A stretch of 64,000 bases of DNA from Spirosoma fluviale (GCA_945901025.1 CAMDJW010000011.1:1-64000), one strand, 5' to 3'. Numbered from the stretch's first letter, positions 32,985 to 42,664 are shown. Translations and numbers: made by a program. The notes: a model not told the origin generated them from the sequence alone.

Positions 32985-35837
32985 ATGAAAAGAATAATCC
33001 TTGTGGGACTCCTTTTAGTTAGTTCAACTGCCACACTAATAGCCCAACAAAAACCCGCTGCCAACAAAGCGATTGCAAAACAATCAGTAACAGCACCAGC
33101 AGCTTCCTTGCCAATCCCAGAAAAAGTAACCTCAGCTGAAGGAATTACAGAATACAAATTAGCCAATGGACTGAAGGTTCTATTATTTCCAGATCCATCC
33201 AAGCAAACCATCACCGTGAACATTACCTATTTAGTAGGTTCACGCCACGAAGGCTATGGAGAAACAGGAATGTCTCACCTATTAGAACATATGGTTTTTA
33301 AGGGGACCAAAGAAAAACATAAGGAAGTCGCCAAAGAAATTTCTGATCATGGCGCTCAGTTTAATGGAACTACTTGGTTAGATCGTACGAATTACTTTGA
33401 AACTTTTGCCGCGACAGATGAAAATTTAGATTGGGCCTTAGATATGGAGGCTGATCGAATGATCAATTCTCGTATTGCAAAAAGCGAATTAGAAACGGAA
33501 ATGACGGTCGTTCGAAATGAATTTGAACGTGGTGAAAACGATCCAGGAAGCGTACTAATGGAACGCATCGTTTCAACTGCTTTTTTATGGCATAACTATG
33601 GTAACTCAACCATTGGAGCCCGTTCAGATATCGAGAAAGTGCCTATTGAGAATCTGCAAGCTTACTATCGCAAATATTACCAACCCGATAATGCCGTGTT
33701 ATTGATCGCAGGAAAATTTGATCCCATCAAAACCTTGCAATTAGTTAACCAGAAATTTGGTGTAATTCCTCGCCCAACACGTGAACTAACAAAAACTTTT
33801 ACTGCAGAACCTACCCAAGATGGCGAAAGAGAAGTAACATTAAAGCGTGTAGGAGATGTTCAGGTCGTAGGTATGGCTTATCATATCCCATCCGGTTTAC
33901 ATCCAGATTACATAGCTGTGGATGTCATGGCAGATCTATTAACGGATGCACCATCAGGTCGTTTATATAAAGCATTAATTGACACCAAAAAGGCGTCGAG
34001 TCAGTTTGGGATGACATTCCAATTAAAAGAACCAGGACTTGTTTACTTTGCAGCAGAGGTTTTAAAAGAAAAATCATTGGATTCAGTTAAAAAAATCATG
34101 ATTGAAACCATTGAGAATTTTGCAAAAACACCGCCCACAAAAGAAGAAGTAGATCGTATTAAAACCAAAAATATAAAAAATATTGAATTGTTTTTAAACA
34201 ATGCTCAGCGTGTAGGATTAGGCCTTTCAGAGTATATTGCCCAGGGGGATTGGCGATTATTGTTTCACACGAGAAACCAACTAGAAAAAATTACGCCTGC
34301 CGATATTCAACGTGTGGCTGCGGCATATTTTAAATCTTCAAATCGTACTTCAGGTTTATTCATCCCAACGGATAAGCCAGATCGCGCTGAAATTCCAGAG
34401 GCCAAAGATGTAGCAGAACTCTTAAAAGACTTTAAAGGAAAGGCTGCTGTGGCAGAAGGAGAAGCCTTTGATACCTCGCCAAGCAATATCGATGCAAGGA
34501 CTAAAGTGGAAAATATAGCTGGAATCAAATTAGCTCTATTAGCCAAAAAAACGAGAGGTAATTCAGTTTACGCGAAAATGACGCTACGTTTTGGAGATGA
34601 AAAGTCATTATTAGGAACAGTAACTGCCGCTGATTTAGCTGCAGATATGTTGACAAAAGGAACGGCAAAACATACACGCCAACAATTTCAAGATGAATTA
34701 GATAAATTAAAAGCACGCGTTTCTATCTCGGGTGGACCTACTCAGGCCAACGTATCTATCGAGACGACAAAAGATAATTTAGTTCCAGCGCTTAAATTAG
34801 TAGCGGAAGCATTAAAGCAACCCATCTTTCCAGCAGAAGAATTTGAGAAATTAAAACAAGAGAATTTAACTCAAATTGAATCGCAAAAAAGTGAGCCCAC
34901 AGCTAAAGCTAGTGAGGCTTTGGGCCAATTAAGAAGTGGGCATTATCCTAAAAACGATGTACGTTACCAACCAACGATGGCAGAGCAGACAACTAATTAT
35001 ACATCTGCTAAGTTAGAACAGTCCATTGCTTTCTACAAAGGCTTTTATGGAGCATCAAATGCCACATTTTCTGCCGTTGGAGATTTCGATGAGACCGAGT
35101 TAAAAGCTACCATCAAAGCTGAATTCGCTGATTGGAAGTCGCCTAAGTCATTTACTAGAGTACCTGAAATTTTCAAAGATATCAAGGGTCAAGTAAAGTC
35201 AATCGAAACGCCAGACAAAGCAAATGCTTTCTTTTTAGCTTATCAACCCATTAAAATATCAGATAGTGACCCAGATTTTGCTGCTTTAGAATTAAGCAAT
35301 TACATGCTCGGAGGTGGATCAGGTTTAAGTTCAAGATTAATGAATCGTATCCGTCAAAAAGAAGGTTTATCATATGGAGTAGGTTCGCAATTTGCGGCAA
35401 GTCCATTAGATCAATCAGGTGCATTTGTCGGCTATGCGATTTATGCACCAGAAAATTTGGCCAAATTAGAAGCTGCCTTTAAAGAAGAAATCGAAAAAGT
35501 GTTAAAGGAAGGTTTTACGCAAAAAGAAATCGACGAAGCTAAAAAATCATGGGTTCAAGCAAGAGCAGTAGGTCGTTCACAAGACGGCGGACTAAGCTCT
35601 ACATTAAATTCAAATTTATACTTGAACCGCAATATGAAATGGGCAGATGATTTAGAGAATAAGGTAAAGAGCTTAACTCCTGATCAAATTTTACAAGCTT
35701 CTAGAAAGTCCATCGACTTACTGAAAATGTCATTTGTGAAAGCAGGTGATTATGAAGGTGCTGCTAAAAAGATGGCAGAAAAAGCTAAAAATGCCACATC
35801 TGAATCAGGTGCAGTAGGCGGAGCACCGAAGCAATAA
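32985..35837 (+). CDS. Secreted two-domain M16 (pitrilysin-like) zinc protease
   Basis: A 950-residue protein. It has a signal peptide (MKRIILVGLLLVSSTATLIAQ) and an Ala/Pro-rich linker, then an active M16 unit with HLLEH (about 95-99) in GMSHLLEHMVFKGTKE and the third Glu in MTVVRNEFERGEND. A second, inactive M16 unit follows (from about 510), with RIRQKEGLSYGVGSQF near 785. The length fits the tandem M16 periplasmic peptidases common in Bacteroidota, which degrade peptides in the envelope. A strong terminator follows. Confidence 0.92.
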   Translation: MKRIILVGLLLVSSTATLIAQQKPAANKAIAKQSVTAPAASLPIPEKVTSAEGITEYKLANGLKVLLFPDPSKQTITVNITYLVGSRHEGYGETGMSHLLEHMVFKGTKEKHKEVAKEISDHGAQFNGTTWLDRTNYFETFAATDENLDWALDMEADRMINSRIAKSELETEMTVVRNEFERGENDPGSVLMERIVSTAFLWHNYGNSTIGARSDIEKVPIENLQAYYRKYYQPDNAVLLIAGKFDPIKTLQLVNQKFGVIPRPTRELTKTFTAEPTQDGEREVTLKRVGDVQVVGMAYHIPSGLHPDYIAVDVMADLLTDAPSGRLYKALIDTKKASSQFGMTFQLKEPGLVYFAAEVLKEKSLDSVKKIMIETIENFAKTPPTKEEVDRIKTKNIKNIELFLNNAQRVGLGLSEYIAQGDWRLLFHTRNQLEKITPADIQRVAAAYFKSSNRTSGLFIPTDKPDRAEIPEAKDVAELLKDFKGKAAVAEGEAFDTSPSNIDARTKVENIAGIKLALLAKKTRGNSVYAKMTLRFGDEKSLLGTVTAADLAADMLTKGTAKHTRQQFQDELDKLKARVSISGGPTQANVSIETTKDNLVPALKLVAEALKQPIFPAEEFEKLKQENLTQIESQKSEPTAKASEALGQLRSGHYPKNDVRYQPTMAEQTTNYTSAKLEQSIAFYKGFYGASNATFSAVGDFDETELKATIKAEFADWKSPKSFTRVPEIFKDIKGQVKSIETPDKANAFFLAYQPIKISDSDPDFAALELSNYMLGGGSGLSSRLMNRIRQKEGLSYGVGSQFAASPLDQSGAFVGYAIYAPENLAKLEAAFKEEIEKVLKEGFTQKEIDEAKKSWVQARAVGRSQDGGLSSTLNSNLYLNRNMKWADDLENKVKSLTPDQILQASRKSIDLLKMSFVKAGDYEGAAKKMAEKAKNATSESGAVGGAPKQ

Positions 35838-35853
35838 ATTAAATATTGAGCAT

Positions 35854-35890
35854 AAAAAAGGAGCTAGCAGATCGCTAGCTCCTTTTTTTT
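35854..35890 (+). terminator. Rho-independent terminator after the M16 protease gene
   Basis: A 15-bp perfect stem (35854-35868 with 35874-35888, GGAGCTAGC/GCTAGCTCC core plus A/T ends), loop AGATC, then T tract. It may also serve the convergent suf operon. Confidence 0.9.
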
Positions 35891-35902
35891 ATACTAAATT
35901 TT

Positions 35903-36316
35903 TTAGCAAAACTCCTCAAAAACACCTTCTAAATGTACTGCGATCATTTCAGCTGAACGGCCTTCAATATGATGACGCTCCACAAAATGCACTAATTCAC
36001 CATCCTTAAATAATGCGATGGACGGCGAAGATGGAGGATAAGGCAATGTATACTCACGTGCTTTTTGGGTAGCTTCTTGGTCTACTCCAGCAAAAACAGT
36101 CACTAAATTTGCAGGCTTTTTTGCAGAAGCGGCAACCGCCTCTTTTACACCTGGTCTAGCTGTTCGAGCAGAACAACCACATACCGAATTGATAAACAAT
36201 AAAGTAGTTCCTGGCTGTGCCATCGTATCTTCCACCTCAGCAGCAGAACTTAACTCTTTGAAACCACCTTCGACAATATCCATCCGCATAGGATGTACTA
36301 AATGTTCTGGATACAT
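35903..36316 (-). CDS. BrxA/BrxB family bacilliredoxin
   Basis: A 137-residue thioredoxin-fold protein of the YphP/YqiW family. The active site is Cys46-Gly-Cys48 (FINSVCGCSARTARPG), the CGC type that removes bacillithiol from mixed disulfides in Firmicutes. It is the last gene of the suf operon, 25 bases after the DUF59 gene, which suggests a role in keeping cysteine persulfide or cluster-assembly thiols in working state. That role is inferred. Confidence 0.9.
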   Translation of the reverse strand: MYPEHLVHPMRMDIVEGGFKELSSAAEVEDTMAQPGTTLLFINSVCGCSARTARPGVKEAVAASAKKPANLVTVFAGVDQEATQKAREYTLPYPPSSPSIALFKDGELVHFVERHHIEGRSAEMIAVHLEGVFEEFC

Positions 36317-36341
36317 ATTTTTATTTATTTTTAAAATTTAC

Positions 36342-36683
36342 TTACATAAAACCTAATTCTAACTTGGCCACCTCCGACATCATATCTTGTGCATAAGGAG
36401 GATCAAAAGTTAGCTCAACCGAAACCTCAGCGATTCCCTCTATTTCTCTAACAGCCTTTTCTATATCCACCGGAATACTTTCCGCAGAAGGACAAGATGG
36501 GGAAGTTAAGGTCATTAAGATGTACACATTGTTGACCGGAAATATTTTCACTTCGTAGATAAGACCTAATTCATATACGTCAACAGGTATTTCTGGATCG
36601 TAGACGGTTTTAATGGCCTTGATCACTTTTTCCTTAAGTTCAACCTCCGTCATTTGTAAGGATGTCGTCATTTTCTCTTCCAT
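36342..36683 (-). CDS. SUF-associated DUF59 protein (SufT/PaaD-like)
   Basis: A MIP18/DUF59 protein of about 113 residues. The signature YDPEIPVDVYELGLIYEV (about 28-45) and TLTSPSCPSAESIP with the conserved Cys are present, ending PPYAQDMMSEVAKLELGF. Family members help mature Fe-S proteins. I use ATG 36683, 7 bases after the sufE stop; a longer frame to 36716 would overlap sufE. It is the fifth gene of the suf operon. Confidence 0.9.
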   Translation of the reverse strand: MEEKMTTSLQMTEVELKEKVIKAIKTVYDPEIPVDVYELGLIYEVKIFPVNNVYILMTLTSPSCPSAESIPVDIEKAVREIEGIAEVSVELTFDPPYAQDMMSEVAKLELGFM

Positions 36684-36690
36684 ATTTTTT

Positions 36691-37113
36691 TTACTTCGCT
36701 GAAAAGGCCAAAGCATAATTTTTCATTTGTTTTACCATCGACAACAAACCATTCGAACGCGTTTGCGCTAAATGCTGGCTCATTCCGATTTGATCAATAA
36801 AATATAAATCCGCCTTCATAATTTCCTCTGCCGAGTGATGGGATAATACCCGAATCAACATACTAATCAAGCCTTTAACAATCACCGCCTCTGAATCGGC
36901 TTCAAAAACGATTTGATCTCCCTGCTTTTCAGCATGCAACCAAACTCGGCTTTGACAACCCTTAATGACATTTTCTTCCGTCTTTAAGTCTTCAGATAAA
37001 CTAGGCAACTTTTTACCTAGGTCAATCAAATACTCATATTTATCAGCCCAGTCATCAAATAAACCAAACTCCACGATTAACTCTTCTTGGGTTTCTTGTA
37101 TGCTTTGAGCCAT
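36691..37113 (-). CDS. sufE: Cysteine desulfuration protein SufE
   Basis: A 140-residue sulfur acceptor that takes persulfide from SufS. The acceptor Cys53 is in VIKGCQSRVWLH, followed by the typical SDSEAVIVKGLISMLIRVLSHHS-like segment (about 72-94) and LSMVKQMKNYA. Its ATG shares one base with the sufS stop (TAATG), a sign of translational coupling. Confidence 0.95.
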   Translation of the reverse strand: MAQSIQETQEELIVEFGLFDDWADKYEYLIDLGKKLPSLSEDLKTEENVIKGCQSRVWLHAEKQGDQIVFEADSEAVIVKGLISMLIRVLSHHSAEEIMKADLYFIDQIGMSQHLAQTRSNGLLSMVKQMKNYALAFSAK

Positions 37114-38333
37114 TATTGTAACATATTAATCGACCTACGTAAGGCCTTCACAAACAAATCTATTTCTTCAAATGTGTTATAAAACGCAAATGATGCCCGG
37201 CAAGTTCCCGGCAACCCAAAACGCTTCATTAAGGGTTGAACACAATGATGTCCCGTTCGAATCGCTATGCCAAATTTATCCAACAACACTCCTAGGTCTT
37301 GTGGATGTATACCATCCATCACAAAACTAATGACGGCAATTTTATCAGGCGCCGTTCCAATGATTCTTAAACCAGGTATGGTACTCAATTGTTCCGTTGC
37401 ATAGGCTAAAAGCGCCAATTCCTGCGTAAATAATGCTTCTTTTGACAGAGCATTCACATAGTCAATGGCAGCAGATAAGGCAATCACATCCGCAATATTA
37501 GGTGTACCCGCCTCAAATTTATAGGGCAATTCATTATAAGTCGTTCCTTCAAAAGAAACTTCTTTTATCATTTCACCTCCACCTTGATACGGTGGCATGG
37601 ATTCTAACAACTCACGCTTTCCGTATAAAACCCCAACGCCCGTGGGCCCAAACAACTTATGTGCCGAAAAGGCAAAAAAATCAATATCTAAAGCTTGAAC
37701 ATCTATATCTAAATGAGCGATGGATTGTGCTCCGTCAATCAATACTTTTGCCCCATGCGCATGGGCCAATTGAATCATTTCGGCAATAGGGTTGATGGTC
37801 CCAATCGCGTTAGACACGTGATTAACGGCCACTAATTTTACGCTAGCGTCCAATAAATTACGGTAAGCTTCAAGATCTAAAACACCTCTTTCATCCACTG
37901 GGATTACTTCGATGATTGCGCCCTTCTCTTCAGCAATCATTTGCCATGGCACAATATTAGAATGATGCTCTAAATTTGAAATTAAAATCTTATCTCCTGT
38001 TGAAAAATTAGCACGACCAAAAGTCTGAGCCACTAAATTGATACTCCCTGTCGTTCCGGCGGTCAATATAATTTGATCCGAGGATGGAGCATTAATAAAT
38101 TCCTTTATTTTAGTTCTCGTTAATTCAAAAGCAGTAGTCGCGCGCTCAGCTAGGGCATGAATACCCCGATGAATGTTCGCGTTATCTGACGCGTAATAAT
38201 GAGATAAGGCATCGATGACCGACTTAGGTTTTTGGGTCGTCGCTGCATTATCAAAATAAATCAGCGGTGAGCCGTTGACTTGTTGGTCTAACACCGGAAA
38301 ATCAGCACGAATCTTTTGTATATCTAAGGTCAT
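37113..38333 (-). CDS. sufS: Cysteine desulfurase SufS
   Basis: A 406-residue PLP enzyme that releases sulfur from cysteine. The PLP lysine is Lys226 in FSAHKLFGPTGVGVLYG and the catalytic Cys364 is in RTGHHCVQPLMKRFG, the group II (SufS) type needing SufE. It starts 2 bases after sufD. Length and ends are normal. Confidence 0.97.
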   Translation of the reverse strand: MTLDIQKIRADFPVLDQQVNGSPLIYFDNAATTQKPKSVIDALSHYYASDNANIHRGIHALAERATTAFELTRTKIKEFINAPSSDQIILTAGTTGSINLVAQTFGRANFSTGDKILISNLEHHSNIVPWQMIAEEKGAIIEVIPVDERGVLDLEAYRNLLDASVKLVAVNHVSNAIGTINPIAEMIQLAHAHGAKVLIDGAQSIAHLDIDVQALDIDFFAFSAHKLFGPTGVGVLYGKRELLESMPPYQGGGEMIKEVSFEGTTYNELPYKFEAGTPNIADVIALSAAIDYVNALSKEALFTQELALLAYATEQLSTIPGLRIIGTAPDKIAVISFVMDGIHPQDLGVLLDKFGIAIRTGHHCVQPLMKRFGLPGTCRASFAFYNTFEEIDLFVKALRRSINMLQ

Positions 38334-38335
38334 TT

Positions 38336-39598
38336 TTATATGGTTAAACCTAATGAAGTCTGTATTTTATTCACAATCTTATCAGACAATTCCGCACGAA
38401 TCTCCGCATGCGCTAGTTTGTCTATCACCTGCTGAACGAAAGCTAATAGCAACAAAGTCTGCGCTGTCGCTTTTGAAATCCCTCTTGAACGCATGTAAAA
38501 TAAGGCCTCATCGCTCAACTGTCCCGTGGTCGTTCCATGTGAACATTTAACATCATCCGCCCAAATTTCCAATTGGGGTTTTGTGCTCATCGTCGCTCGA
38601 TCTGAGGCTAACACATTTTTACAACTTTGGAATGCATTTGTTTTTTGAGCATCCGGACGAACAAAAATTTTACCATTGAAAACGCCAGTCGCATTTCCCA
38701 TCAAAACCCCTTTGTATAATTCATTGGATTCGGAATGAGGCATGCGATGGTCTACCACCGAGTGGGTGTCCATTAATTGGTCTTCTCCTGGAATATACAA
38801 ACCATTCAAATTAGAAACGACCTGTGGACCATCAATGTAGAAATGCAAGTTATTACGTAAATAAGCTGCGTTGATTGAAAATGTAAACGCATCGACCAAC
38901 GAGCTTTCTTGTTGGAATATAAACGTATGATCCACATGCGTAATGCTTTGCTGCAAATCTTGATCTTTAATCAAGGTAAGATGGGCATTTTTTGAAACCC
39001 AAATCTCCTGCACATAATTCGACAAAATCGCATGACTAGACTCAGAACGTTGTTGTTCAAACCAAGTAATTTCCGAATCCTCCTCTAAATAAATGAATAT
39101 TTTTGATTGCACGGCGGTGTCTTGTTGGCCCGAAACTAAATAATGATGCAACAAAGGCTCCGCAATTTTAACCCCTTTTTTAACCCATAACACAGCGAAA
39201 TCAGAAACCAAAGCTTCATTTAAATCGTACAAAGAATTTTGATCCAAAATAGGATTTCTTGCCTTCCAAACTGATTCGAAAGTAGGATTTTGAGCCATAA
39301 ATTCGGACACCGACAAAAGGGCAATCCCTTGAGGCAAGGCCCCTTCTGAATGGGTATTCCCGTTTAATGTTTGAATTATAGCACTCTGCTTCCAATCAGG
39401 CTTAGGGAATTTAACGCTTAATGTTTCAGGCGACCATTGCCAATTATGTTCATTCAAATGCTTTAAAGACGCATATTTCCATTCCTCCCATTTGCTGGTG
39501 GGAAAACCTTTGTCAATAAATTTCCCTAGAGCCAATTGCTGAGCTTGGGTCAATGAATGATTTTGTTTGATGCTATCTACTAATGTTTTCTCTAACAT
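38336..39598 (-). CDS. sufD: Fe-S cluster assembly protein SufD
   Basis: A 420-residue SUFBD-domain protein of the SufBC2D scaffold. The beta-helix core ends with VKCSHGTTTGQLSDEALFYMRSRGI (about 358-382), typical of SufB/SufD. The divergent N-terminus (FPTSKWEEWKYASL) identifies it as SufD, not SufB. I use ATG 39598, 5 bases after the sufC stop; the open frame continues to 39628 inside sufC. A SufB partner is required but is not encoded beside it. Confidence 0.95.
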   Translation of the reverse strand: MLEKTLVDSIKQNHSLTQAQQLALGKFIDKGFPTSKWEEWKYASLKHLNEHNWQWSPETLSVKFPKPDWKQSAIIQTLNGNTHSEGALPQGIALLSVSEFMAQNPTFESVWKARNPILDQNSLYDLNEALVSDFAVLWVKKGVKIAEPLLHHYLVSGQQDTAVQSKIFIYLEEDSEITWFEQQRSESSHAILSNYVQEIWVSKNAHLTLIKDQDLQQSITHVDHTFIFQQESSLVDAFTFSINAAYLRNNLHFYIDGPQVVSNLNGLYIPGEDQLMDTHSVVDHRMPHSESNELYKGVLMGNATGVFNGKIFVRPDAQKTNAFQSCKNVLASDRATMSTKPQLEIWADDVKCSHGTTTGQLSDEALFYMRSRGISKATAQTLLLLAFVQQVIDKLAHAEIRAELSDKIVNKIQTSLGLTI

Positions 39599-39603
39599 TT
39601 TAT

Positions 39604-40353
39604 CTAATCTAAGGCAGAAATAATCCAATCGTATCCTCTCTCTTCTAATTCTAAGGCCAAATCCTTATTGCCTGATTTCACAATCTTACCTTTGTAGAGT
39701 ACGTGAACAAAATCAGGGATGATGTAGTCCAAAAGTCTTTGGTAATGCGTCACTAAGATTGTCGCATTTTGAGGAGTTTTTAATTTATTGACCCCTTCTG
39801 CCACGATGCGAAGAGCATCGATATCTAATCCAGAATCGGTCTCATCCAAGATGGCCAATTTAGGCTCTAGAACTGCCATTTGGAATATTTCATTTCTTTT
39901 TTTCTCACCCCCCGAAAAGCCTTCATTCAGGGCTCTGCTCAATAAAGATTGGTCTATGTTCACATAGGCCATTTTTTCTTTGAACATTTTCAAAAACTGA
40001 ACGGCATCCATGGGATCTTGACCTCGGTAGGTCCGAATCTCGTTGATGGCCGACTTCATAAAATTGGTCGTAGAAACACCAGGAATCTCCACCGGATATT
40101 GAAAAGCTAAAAACAAACCCTCTGCTGCACGCGCTTCAGGTGATAAGTCTAATAAATCTTTACCAAAGAATTCCACAGAACCTTCGCTCACCTCATAATC
40201 CGATCTTCCGGCTAAAACAGAAGCTAGGGTAGATTTACCCGAACCATTAGGTCCCATGATGGCATGAACTTCACCTGCATGAACTTCTAAATTAATTCCT
40301 TTGAGAATTTCCTTCTCCCCTATTCTTGCATGTAAATTTTTTACTAAAAGCAT
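39604..40353 (-). CDS. sufC: Fe-S cluster assembly ATPase SufC
   Basis: A 249-residue ABC-type ATPase. Walker A GPNGSGKST is at 34-42, the signature GFSGGEKKR near 150, and Walker B LAILDETDSGLD near 172. It powers SufBC2D. It is the first gene of the minus-strand operon; the 148-base gap to the divergent A-type carrier gene must hold both promoters. Confidence 0.97.
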   Translation of the reverse strand: MLLVKNLHARIGEKEILKGINLEVHAGEVHAIMGPNGSGKSTLASVLAGRSDYEVSEGSVEFFGKDLLDLSPEARAAEGLFLAFQYPVEIPGVSTTNFMKSAINEIRTYRGQDPMDAVQFLKMFKEKMAYVNIDQSLLSRALNEGFSGGEKKRNEIFQMAVLEPKLAILDETDSGLDIDALRIVAEGVNKLKTPQNATILVTHYQRLLDYIIPDFVHVLYKGKIVKSGNKDLALELEERGYDWIISALD

Positions 40354-40501
40354 ATGCTAATATTTTTACTTAATGAACCACAAAATTAACGCCATAAATT
40401 TTCAAAAACCATAGTTAATTTAGATTCGCTCTAAATAGAATCATTTTTATCAAAAAAATTGATACATTTGTATCTAAAATATTTCAAAATCTTTCAAAGA
40501 T

Positions 40502-40828
40502 ATGATCACAATCACGGATTTAGCAGCTAGTCGAATTAAGGAATTAAGATCTAAAGAAGGTTTAACGGAGGAATTTAATATTCGAGTTGCGGTAGAGGGA
40601 GGCGGTTGTTCCGGTTTGATGTACAATTTAGATTTTGCGGCTGCACCACAGGCCAACGATATGATTTTTGAGGACAAGGGTGTTAAAGTGATGGTGGATA
40701 AGAAATCAATCTTATATTTAGCTGGAACGGAGTTAGATTTCTCGGACGGCTTAAATGGAAAAGGTTTTCAATTCAAAAACCCGAATGCATCCCGTACTTG
40801 TGGTTGTGGAGAAAGTTTCTCGATCTAA
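40502..40828 (+). CDS. A-type iron-sulfur carrier (IscA/SufA family)
   Basis: A 108-residue HesB-type protein with the three conserved cysteines: Cys36 (GGGCSGLMY) and Cys100/Cys102 (RTCGCGESF). It transfers clusters to apoproteins. It is divergent from sufC, so it probably belongs to the same SUF system as SufA. Its stop directly abuts the stop of the convergent maf gene. Confidence 0.94.
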   Translation: MITITDLAASRIKELRSKEGLTEEFNIRVAVEGGGCSGLMYNLDFAAAPQANDMIFEDKGVKVMVDKKSILYLAGTELDFSDGLNGKGFQFKNPNASRTCGCGESFSI

Positions 40829-41440
40829 TTAAAATTGGATTTGGGCTTGTTTTCCGTCCAAAATATAAGGCTTTAATAAGTTGAAGACGTGAAAAATGGG
40901 CAAACCCATCACGGTATAAAAAGAGCCCTCCATTTTTTCAATTCCTGCCATTCCGATAAAATCTTGTACGCCATAGGCACCGGCTTTATCTAATCCAAAT
41001 CCTCCCTTCACGTACCAATCCACTTCCCAGTAGGCCAAAGATCTGAAGGAAACCATGGCTGAATCCGCGATAGATACTGTTTCATTGGGCGTTATAAGCG
41101 TAATTCCAGTCACTACTTCATGCGTTTTCGCAGACAATAATTGGAGCATCTCCCTAGCCTCAGATTTATCAGTTGGCTTATTCAAAATTATATCATCTAA
41201 AATAACAACCGTATCAGCTGCTAAGATGATCGCATGAGGATTTATATCAGCCAGAACCCTTGCTTTTTTTTCCGAAAGAAAAACAGGAACCTCATTCAAG
41301 GGCATGTCGGTTGGAAAAGACTCATCTACATCCGAGGCAACAACCGAAAAGGCAAAACCTGCTTGGCTTAAAATCTCACGCCTACGGGGTGAATTGCTAG
41401 CCAAAATAAGTGGAAAATTTAAACTGAGTGTTGATTGCAT
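40829..41440 (-). CDS. maf: Maf family nucleotide pyrophosphatase
   Basis: A 203-residue Maf/YhdE-type protein that hydrolyses non-canonical or modified NTPs. ILASNSPRRREILSQAGF (12-29) is the substrate loop; the acidic patch appears at SDVDESFP and ILAADTVVILDD (about 67-78), and QDFIGMAGIEKMEGSFYTVMGLP near the end completes the pattern. It is divergent from the marR gene. Confidence 0.95.
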   Translation of the reverse strand: MQSTLSLNFPLILASNSPRRREILSQAGFAFSVVASDVDESFPTDMPLNEVPVFLSEKKARVLADINPHAIILAADTVVILDDIILNKPTDKSEAREMLQLLSAKTHEVVTGITLITPNETVSIADSAMVSFRSLAYWEVDWYVKGGFGLDKAGAYGVQDFIGMAGIEKMEGSFYTVMGLPIFHVFNLLKPYILDGKQAQIQF

Positions 41441-41554
41441 ATCTCAAAATTAGCCCAAAATATGAGAATTATATTTGTCGGCGAAAAAAAATAATTTAAA
41501 ATCACTTGTAATTAATGTATAAACATTTAATTTTACAACATCTAATTAGGTACT

Positions 41555-42013
41555 ATGTCCATTTCAGATGAAATAAAGCAGTCAAGCTTCAAAAATGAGG
41601 AAACAAAAGCCGTAATCAATTTGATTTTTACGGGCAATTTCCTTGTACAAAGGCAGCAAGCATTTATGAAACCATTTGGCATTACGATGCAGCAATTCAA
41701 TGTGCTGAGGATTTTGCAGGGCCAGAAAGGCCAAGCAATCAGTGTGTTATCGATTACAGAGAGGATGTTGGACAAAATGTCCAATGCTTCACGCTTGGTC
41801 GATAAACTATTTGCCAAAAAATTAGTTTCAAGAGTACAATGTAAAAAGGATCGCAGGGCGTTGGACGTATACATTTTGCCCGCTGGTTCAGCTTTAATAG
41901 CTCAAATAGAAGTGCATTTAGATGAATTCGGAAAGCAGATAAGTCAATTAGGAGAAGAAAATTTAAAACAATTAAATGAATTGTTAGATCAATTCAGAGC
42001 AAGTATTTCTTAA
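41555..42013 (+). CDS. MarR family transcriptional regulator
   Basis: A 152-residue winged-helix regulator. The DNA-binding part is ITMQQFNVLRILQGQ (about 45-59) with the recognition region SITERMLDKMSNASRLVDKL, and the wing has KKDRRALDVYIL. Terminal helices would form the dimer. There is no obvious redox Cys pair for an OhrR role (one Cys only, near residue 109). It lies 21 bases before the nitroreductase gene and probably controls it. Confidence 0.92.
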   Translation: MSISDEIKQSSFKNEETKAVINLIFTGNFLVQRQQAFMKPFGITMQQFNVLRILQGQKGQAISVLSITERMLDKMSNASRLVDKLFAKKLVSRVQCKKDRRALDVYILPAGSALIAQIEVHLDEFGKQISQLGEENLKQLNELLDQFRASIS

Positions 42014-42034
42014 CAATTAAAAATAAAAAAAAAC

Positions 42035-42664
42035 ATGTCAATTATCGATTCGCTATCATGGCGTTATGCAGTAAAAAGAATGAATGGGAACAAAGTTTCT
42101 CAAGACAAATTAGATACCTTATTGGACGCGATAACTTTATCTGCTTCGGGCTTTGGCTTACAACCCTATCAAATTTTCATGGTGGAAGATGCTGATCTAA
42201 AGGCTAAAATTCAACCGATAGCCTATGGCCAGCCACAAATTGTTGAATCGTCTCATTTGCTAATTTTTGCTGCTTGGAATGAAGTAACGGAAGCGCAAAT
42301 TGACGCTTACATGAATTTAATCGCTGAAACACGCGGAATGTCATTGTCAGACTTAGGTGATTTCAAAGGGGCCATTGCAGGATCCATGAAATATAAATCA
42401 AAAGAGGAGCAAGCACAATGGGCTGACCGACAGGTATATTTAGCGATGGGTACTGCATTAGCAGCCGCTGGTGAATTGCAATTAGATACCACCCCGATGG
42501 AAGGTTTTATCCCTGCGAAATTAGATGAGTTATTAGGTTTAGAGGCCAAAGGCCTACATTCCGTACTTATGTTGGCAATCGGAGAACGCGATGAGGCGAC
42601 CGATTACATGGTCAACGTGAAGAAAGTAAGAACTCCGAAATCGGAATTGTTTGTACAACTGTAA
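42035..42664 (+). CDS. NAD(P)H-dependent oxidoreductase (nitroreductase family)
   Basis: A 209-residue FMN enzyme. The N-terminus SLSWRYAVKRMNGNKVSQDKL (about 6-26, split) and SASGFGLQPYQIFMV are NfsB-like; AMGTALAAAGELQLDTTPMEGF (about 140-161) and VNVKKVRTPKSELF at the end are also typical. It reduces quinones or nitro-compounds; the natural substrate is unknown. It is cotranscribed with the MarR regulator. A terminator follows. Confidence 0.92.
   Translation: MSIIDSLSWRYAVKRMNGNKVSQDKLDTLLDAITLSASGFGLQPYQIFMVEDADLKAKIQPIAYGQPQIVESSHLLIFAAWNEVTEAQIDAYMNLIAETRGMSLSDLGDFKGAIAGSMKYKSKEEQAQWADRQVYLAMGTALAAAGELQLDTTPMEGFIPAKLDELLGLEAKGLHSVLMLAIGERDEATDYMVNVKKVRTPKSELFVQL

Noticed and set aside
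41542-41874. 110-codon minus-strand frame over the marR gene
   Set aside because: It is antisense to a clear MarR protein and has shadow-like composition (Cys, Leu, Asn-rich).
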